From NCBI RefSeq assembly GCF_033170155.1, contig NZ_CP137079.1, positions 3,658,001 through 3,722,000 of the forward strand: a stretch of 64,000 nt of DNA, written 5' to 3'. The notes under the pieces are model-generated. The model did not search any database and was not told the DNA's origin. It saw only the letters and a program-made list of their open reading frames with translations. Numbering within the stretch: the stretch's first letter is position 1; the number at the start of each line of letters is the position of its first letter. The translations under genes and the position numbers were made by a program. Positions 62,134 to 64,000 of the stretch are shown in pieces. This DNA comes from Raineyella sp. W15-4 (lineage in GTDB: Bacteria > Actinomycetota > Actinomycetes > Propionibacteriales > Propionibacteriaceae).

Positions 62134-62697
62134 TCAGTCCTCGTCCGTCGATGTCAACGATCCGGCGATCTCCCGGGCCCAGTCCTCGATCGCCTGCCAA
62201 TCCCGGAAATCGCCGGCCGGCAGGGAATCCTTGGCAGCTGGAATCAGCTTCAGCATGCGCTCGCCGAAACCCACCGGATCGGCCTCCGGATCGTACGCCC
62301 CGAAGAACACCCGGTCGCCCCGCGGGTGCAGAAGAGTGGCCAGCTCGTCGACATCCTTGGGCCGGGAGCTCTCGAACACATCCCGTCCCTTCTCATCCAC
62401 GATCCGGCCCTGGTCATCCACGGTCGTCGACCCGACGGGACCGCTACTGAAAAGCCACAGCGGCCGCTCCGCCAACGCACTGTGGTGCTGGCGGGCGAAC
62501 TGGACCGCCGGCTTCAGCCAGTGGTACATGTAGGCGGCCGATCCCAGCACCACTGCCTCGTACTCGTCGAGGGTGGTGACCTGATCGACCGGCACGGCGG
62601 TCGCCTCGTGGCCGGCCGCGGTGAGCGTCTCGGCGATCCGGGACGCGATCCCGGCGGTCGACCCGTGCCGGGTCGCGTACGCCACCAGAACCTTCAT
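62134..62697 (-). CDS. Flavodoxin-domain protein
   Basis: 187 residues from ATG 62697 (AGGAGG upstream). The FMN-binding loop ATRHGSTAGIASRIAETL, EYEAVVLGSAAYMYHWLKPAVQF and LFSSGPVG match the flavodoxin_5 group, which includes HemG-like protoporphyrinogen oxidases. It probably transfers electrons with FMN; the partner is unknown. A CATAGG inverted repeat lies 196-212 bp upstream, in a 256-bp gene-free leader. Confidence 0.87.
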   Translation of the reverse strand: MKVLVAYATRHGSTAGIASRIAETLTAAGHEATAVPVDQVTTLDEYEAVVLGSAAYMYHWLKPAVQFARQHHSALAERPLWLFSSGPVGSTTVDDQGRIVDEKGRDVFESSRPKDVDELATLLHPRGDRVFFGAYDPEADPVGFGERMLKLIPAAKDSLPAGDFRDWQAIEDWAREIAGSLTSTDED

Positions 62698-62892
62698 GGC
62701 GCCTCCTGCGTCGGCGTCGGAAACTCGGGGACCTCCGGGAACGCTGCACCAGGGGTCACGGTCAACCCCCACCTCCCCGGCGGTGCCGTTCTGAACGATA
62801 ACCCAGCAGCGGAGCCTTTGACGATGACCGCCGACATGACCTCCGCCACGGCCGCGCCGCCGTGGCCCTGGAGCACCTGTCCTCCACCATTG

Positions 62893-62909
62893 CATAGGAG
62901 AAACCTATG
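62893..62909 (-). promoter_or_regulatory. CATAGG inverted repeat, copy 2 (flavodoxin promoter region)
   Basis: On the minus strand CATAGGTTTCTCCTATG, with perfect 6-bp arms. Matches 58924-58940 in arms and in four of five centre bases. The regulator is unknown. Confidence 0.55.
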
Positions 62910-62953
62910 GAAGCTGCGAGGAGCCGCCGGCACCGCGCCGCGCTCCCCACCGG

Positions 62954-63982
62954 CTAATCGGCCAGCTCCGCCGGCACCACCACGGTGTCGACCAGTGCCC
63001 CGCTGCGCAGCACGGTGATCTCGAGGCGCGTGCCGATGGCGTCCTCGAACAGCATCCGCTGCAGCGACTGCGCATCGCCGAGCGGTCGGCCCTGCACCGC
63101 CAGCACCAGGTCGTACGGCAGGATGCCGCTGGACGCGGACGGGCTGTCCGGCACCACCTCCATCACCCGCAGTGCCGTACGGTGCCCGGTGCGCTCCGCC
63201 CACCGCGGCGGCAGGACGGCCGGCGAGGTGACCAGGCCGAGGTAGGCCCGACGGACCCGGCCGTCGTGCATCAGGGCGGCGATGATGCGTCGGGTCGTCG
63301 TGTTGATCGGCACCGCCAGGCCGACCCCGAGGCCCGCCACCGCGGTGTTGATGCCGATCACCCGGCCCGCCGAGTCGGCGAGTGCACCCCCGGAGTTGCC
63401 CGGATTGAGCGAGGCGTCGGTCTGGATGACGTCCTCGATCAGCCGCATCCCGCTGCGGGTCCGGACCGGCAGCGACCGTCCCAGACCACTGACCACCCCG
63501 GCGGTGACACTGCCGGTCAGCCCCAGTGGGTTGCCCACCGCCACCACCAGGGAGCCGATCCGCAGGTCGTCGACGTCCCGGTAGACCGGCGGCTCCAACA
63601 GTTCGCGTTCGGCCCGCAGCAGGGCGAGATCGGCCAACCGGTCGCGGCCGACGACCTCGACATGCGACGTGCTGCCGTCGGCGAAGAGCGCCTCTCCGGC
63701 GGGTGCCCGCCCGACGACGTGGGCGTTGGTGAGCAGGTGTCCCTCCGCGGTGAGGACGACCGCCGATCCTTCCGCCTCACCCCCGCGGTCCCCAGGGATG
63801 CGGACCGCCGCCACCCGCGGGAGCAGGTGCTCCGCGACCGCGGTGACGACCCGTGAGTAGGCGTCCATCGCGTCGCGCTCCGTCGTCCCGTGGCCGCCTG
63901 TTTCGCGGCCGGTGGAGTCCCGGTCGCCGGGTTCCTCCCGGCTGGGGTCCCTCTCGCTGGGGTCCCTCTCGCTGGGGTCCAT
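62954..63982 (-). CDS. HtrA/S1C-type trypsin-like serine protease with PDZ domain
   Basis: 342 residues from ATG 63982 (GGAGG upstream). The catalytic triad is His88 (TNAHVV), Asp118 (LADLALL) and Ser197 (GNSGGAL). A C-terminal PDZ domain (VMEVVPDSPSASSGILPYDLVLAVQGRPL) follows. The N-terminus has no signal peptide or membrane helix but a charged stretch with DPSER repeats, so unlike most HtrA proteins it appears cytosolic. It may handle misfolded proteins inside the cell. An alternative start at Met39 would remove the repeats. Confidence 0.92.
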   Translation of the reverse strand: MDPSERDPSERDPSREEPGDRDSTGRETGGHGTTERDAMDAYSRVVTAVAEHLLPRVAAVRIPGDRGGEAEGSAVVLTAEGHLLTNAHVVGRAPAGEALFADGSTSHVEVVGRDRLADLALLRAERELLEPPVYRDVDDLRIGSLVVAVGNPLGLTGSVTAGVVSGLGRSLPVRTRSGMRLIEDVIQTDASLNPGNSGGALADSAGRVIGINTAVAGLGVGLAVPINTTTRRIIAALMHDGRVRRAYLGLVTSPAVLPPRWAERTGHRTALRVMEVVPDSPSASSGILPYDLVLAVQGRPLGDAQSLQRMLFEDAIGTRLEITVLRSGALVDTVVVPAELAD

Positions 63983-64000
63983 GGCCCGCCTCCGATCACC

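Noticed and set aside
62907-62957. Sixteen-codon frame beginning in the CATAGG repeat
   Set aside because: No ribosome binding site and Arg/Ala-rich random composition; the ATG is part of the palindrome arm.

Overview
The window is high-GC DNA from an actinobacterium (Actinomycetota). Genes are tightly packed with ATGA or GTGA overlaps. Many starts are GTG, and several sit 6-7 bases after a TANNNT hexamer, as in leaderless actinobacterial mRNAs. It carries a CsoR regulator, a WS/DGAT acyltransferase, class C sortases with an LPXTG pilin, an AfsR-like LuxR protein and an actinobacterial-type arsenate reductase. I lean towards Propionibacteriales, but nothing here fixes the genus.

Layout. 1-5.5 kb: cytochrome bd oxidase cydA-cydB-cydD (cydD runs off the left edge), divergent from a BlaI-type repressor with a perfect operator between them, then an SBF-like transporter. 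5.5-9.5 kb: a RibD-like reductase, a VIT1/CCC1 transporter and a large ATP-binding LuxR regulator. 9.7-14.8 kb: a complete phenol hydroxylase operon in the order [unknown]-dmpL-M-N-O-P, divergent from that regulator. 14.9-16.9 kb: a thiamine-binding protein, a LON-domain protein, a copper chaperone and a CsoR repressor.

17-38.5 kb is the most unusual part. Two paralogous TPR-LuxR regulators lie as inverted copies about 10 kb apart. In and around this stretch are a pilus operon (adhesin, major pilin, two class C sortases) and three Tat-like exported proteins. The adhesin and the three exported-protein genes all share a tandem 11-bp box upstream, and three of the four share a second box at a constant 33-34 bp distance. 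This looks like one surface regulon. Embedded between the two LuxR genes are dnaB with a cluster of DnaA-box-like sequences, and a decayed type I restriction island (hsdR pseudogene, hsdS remnant) that keeps an intact Mrr nuclease and a ParDE module.

38.5-50.1 kb: a LacI regulator with a Gfo/Idh/MocA dehydrogenase and an MFS sugar/inositol transporter; a DcuSR-like two-component system divergent from a C4-dicarboxylate transporter; a Tat-exported nitroreductase with its TetR; and an SDR enzyme. 50.2-57.7 kb: a full arsenic island (two ArsR, a FAD disulfide reductase, ArsA, ArsD, ACR3, two ArsC, and a thioredoxin-reductase-like gene lacking its redox-active domain), with three matching ArsR boxes and a perfect 14-bp palindrome over the arsD ribosome binding site. 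57.7-64 kb: a winged-helix regulator and its membrane partner, a CPBP protease, a glyoxalase-like protein, WS/DGAT, a flavodoxin and an HtrA-like protease.
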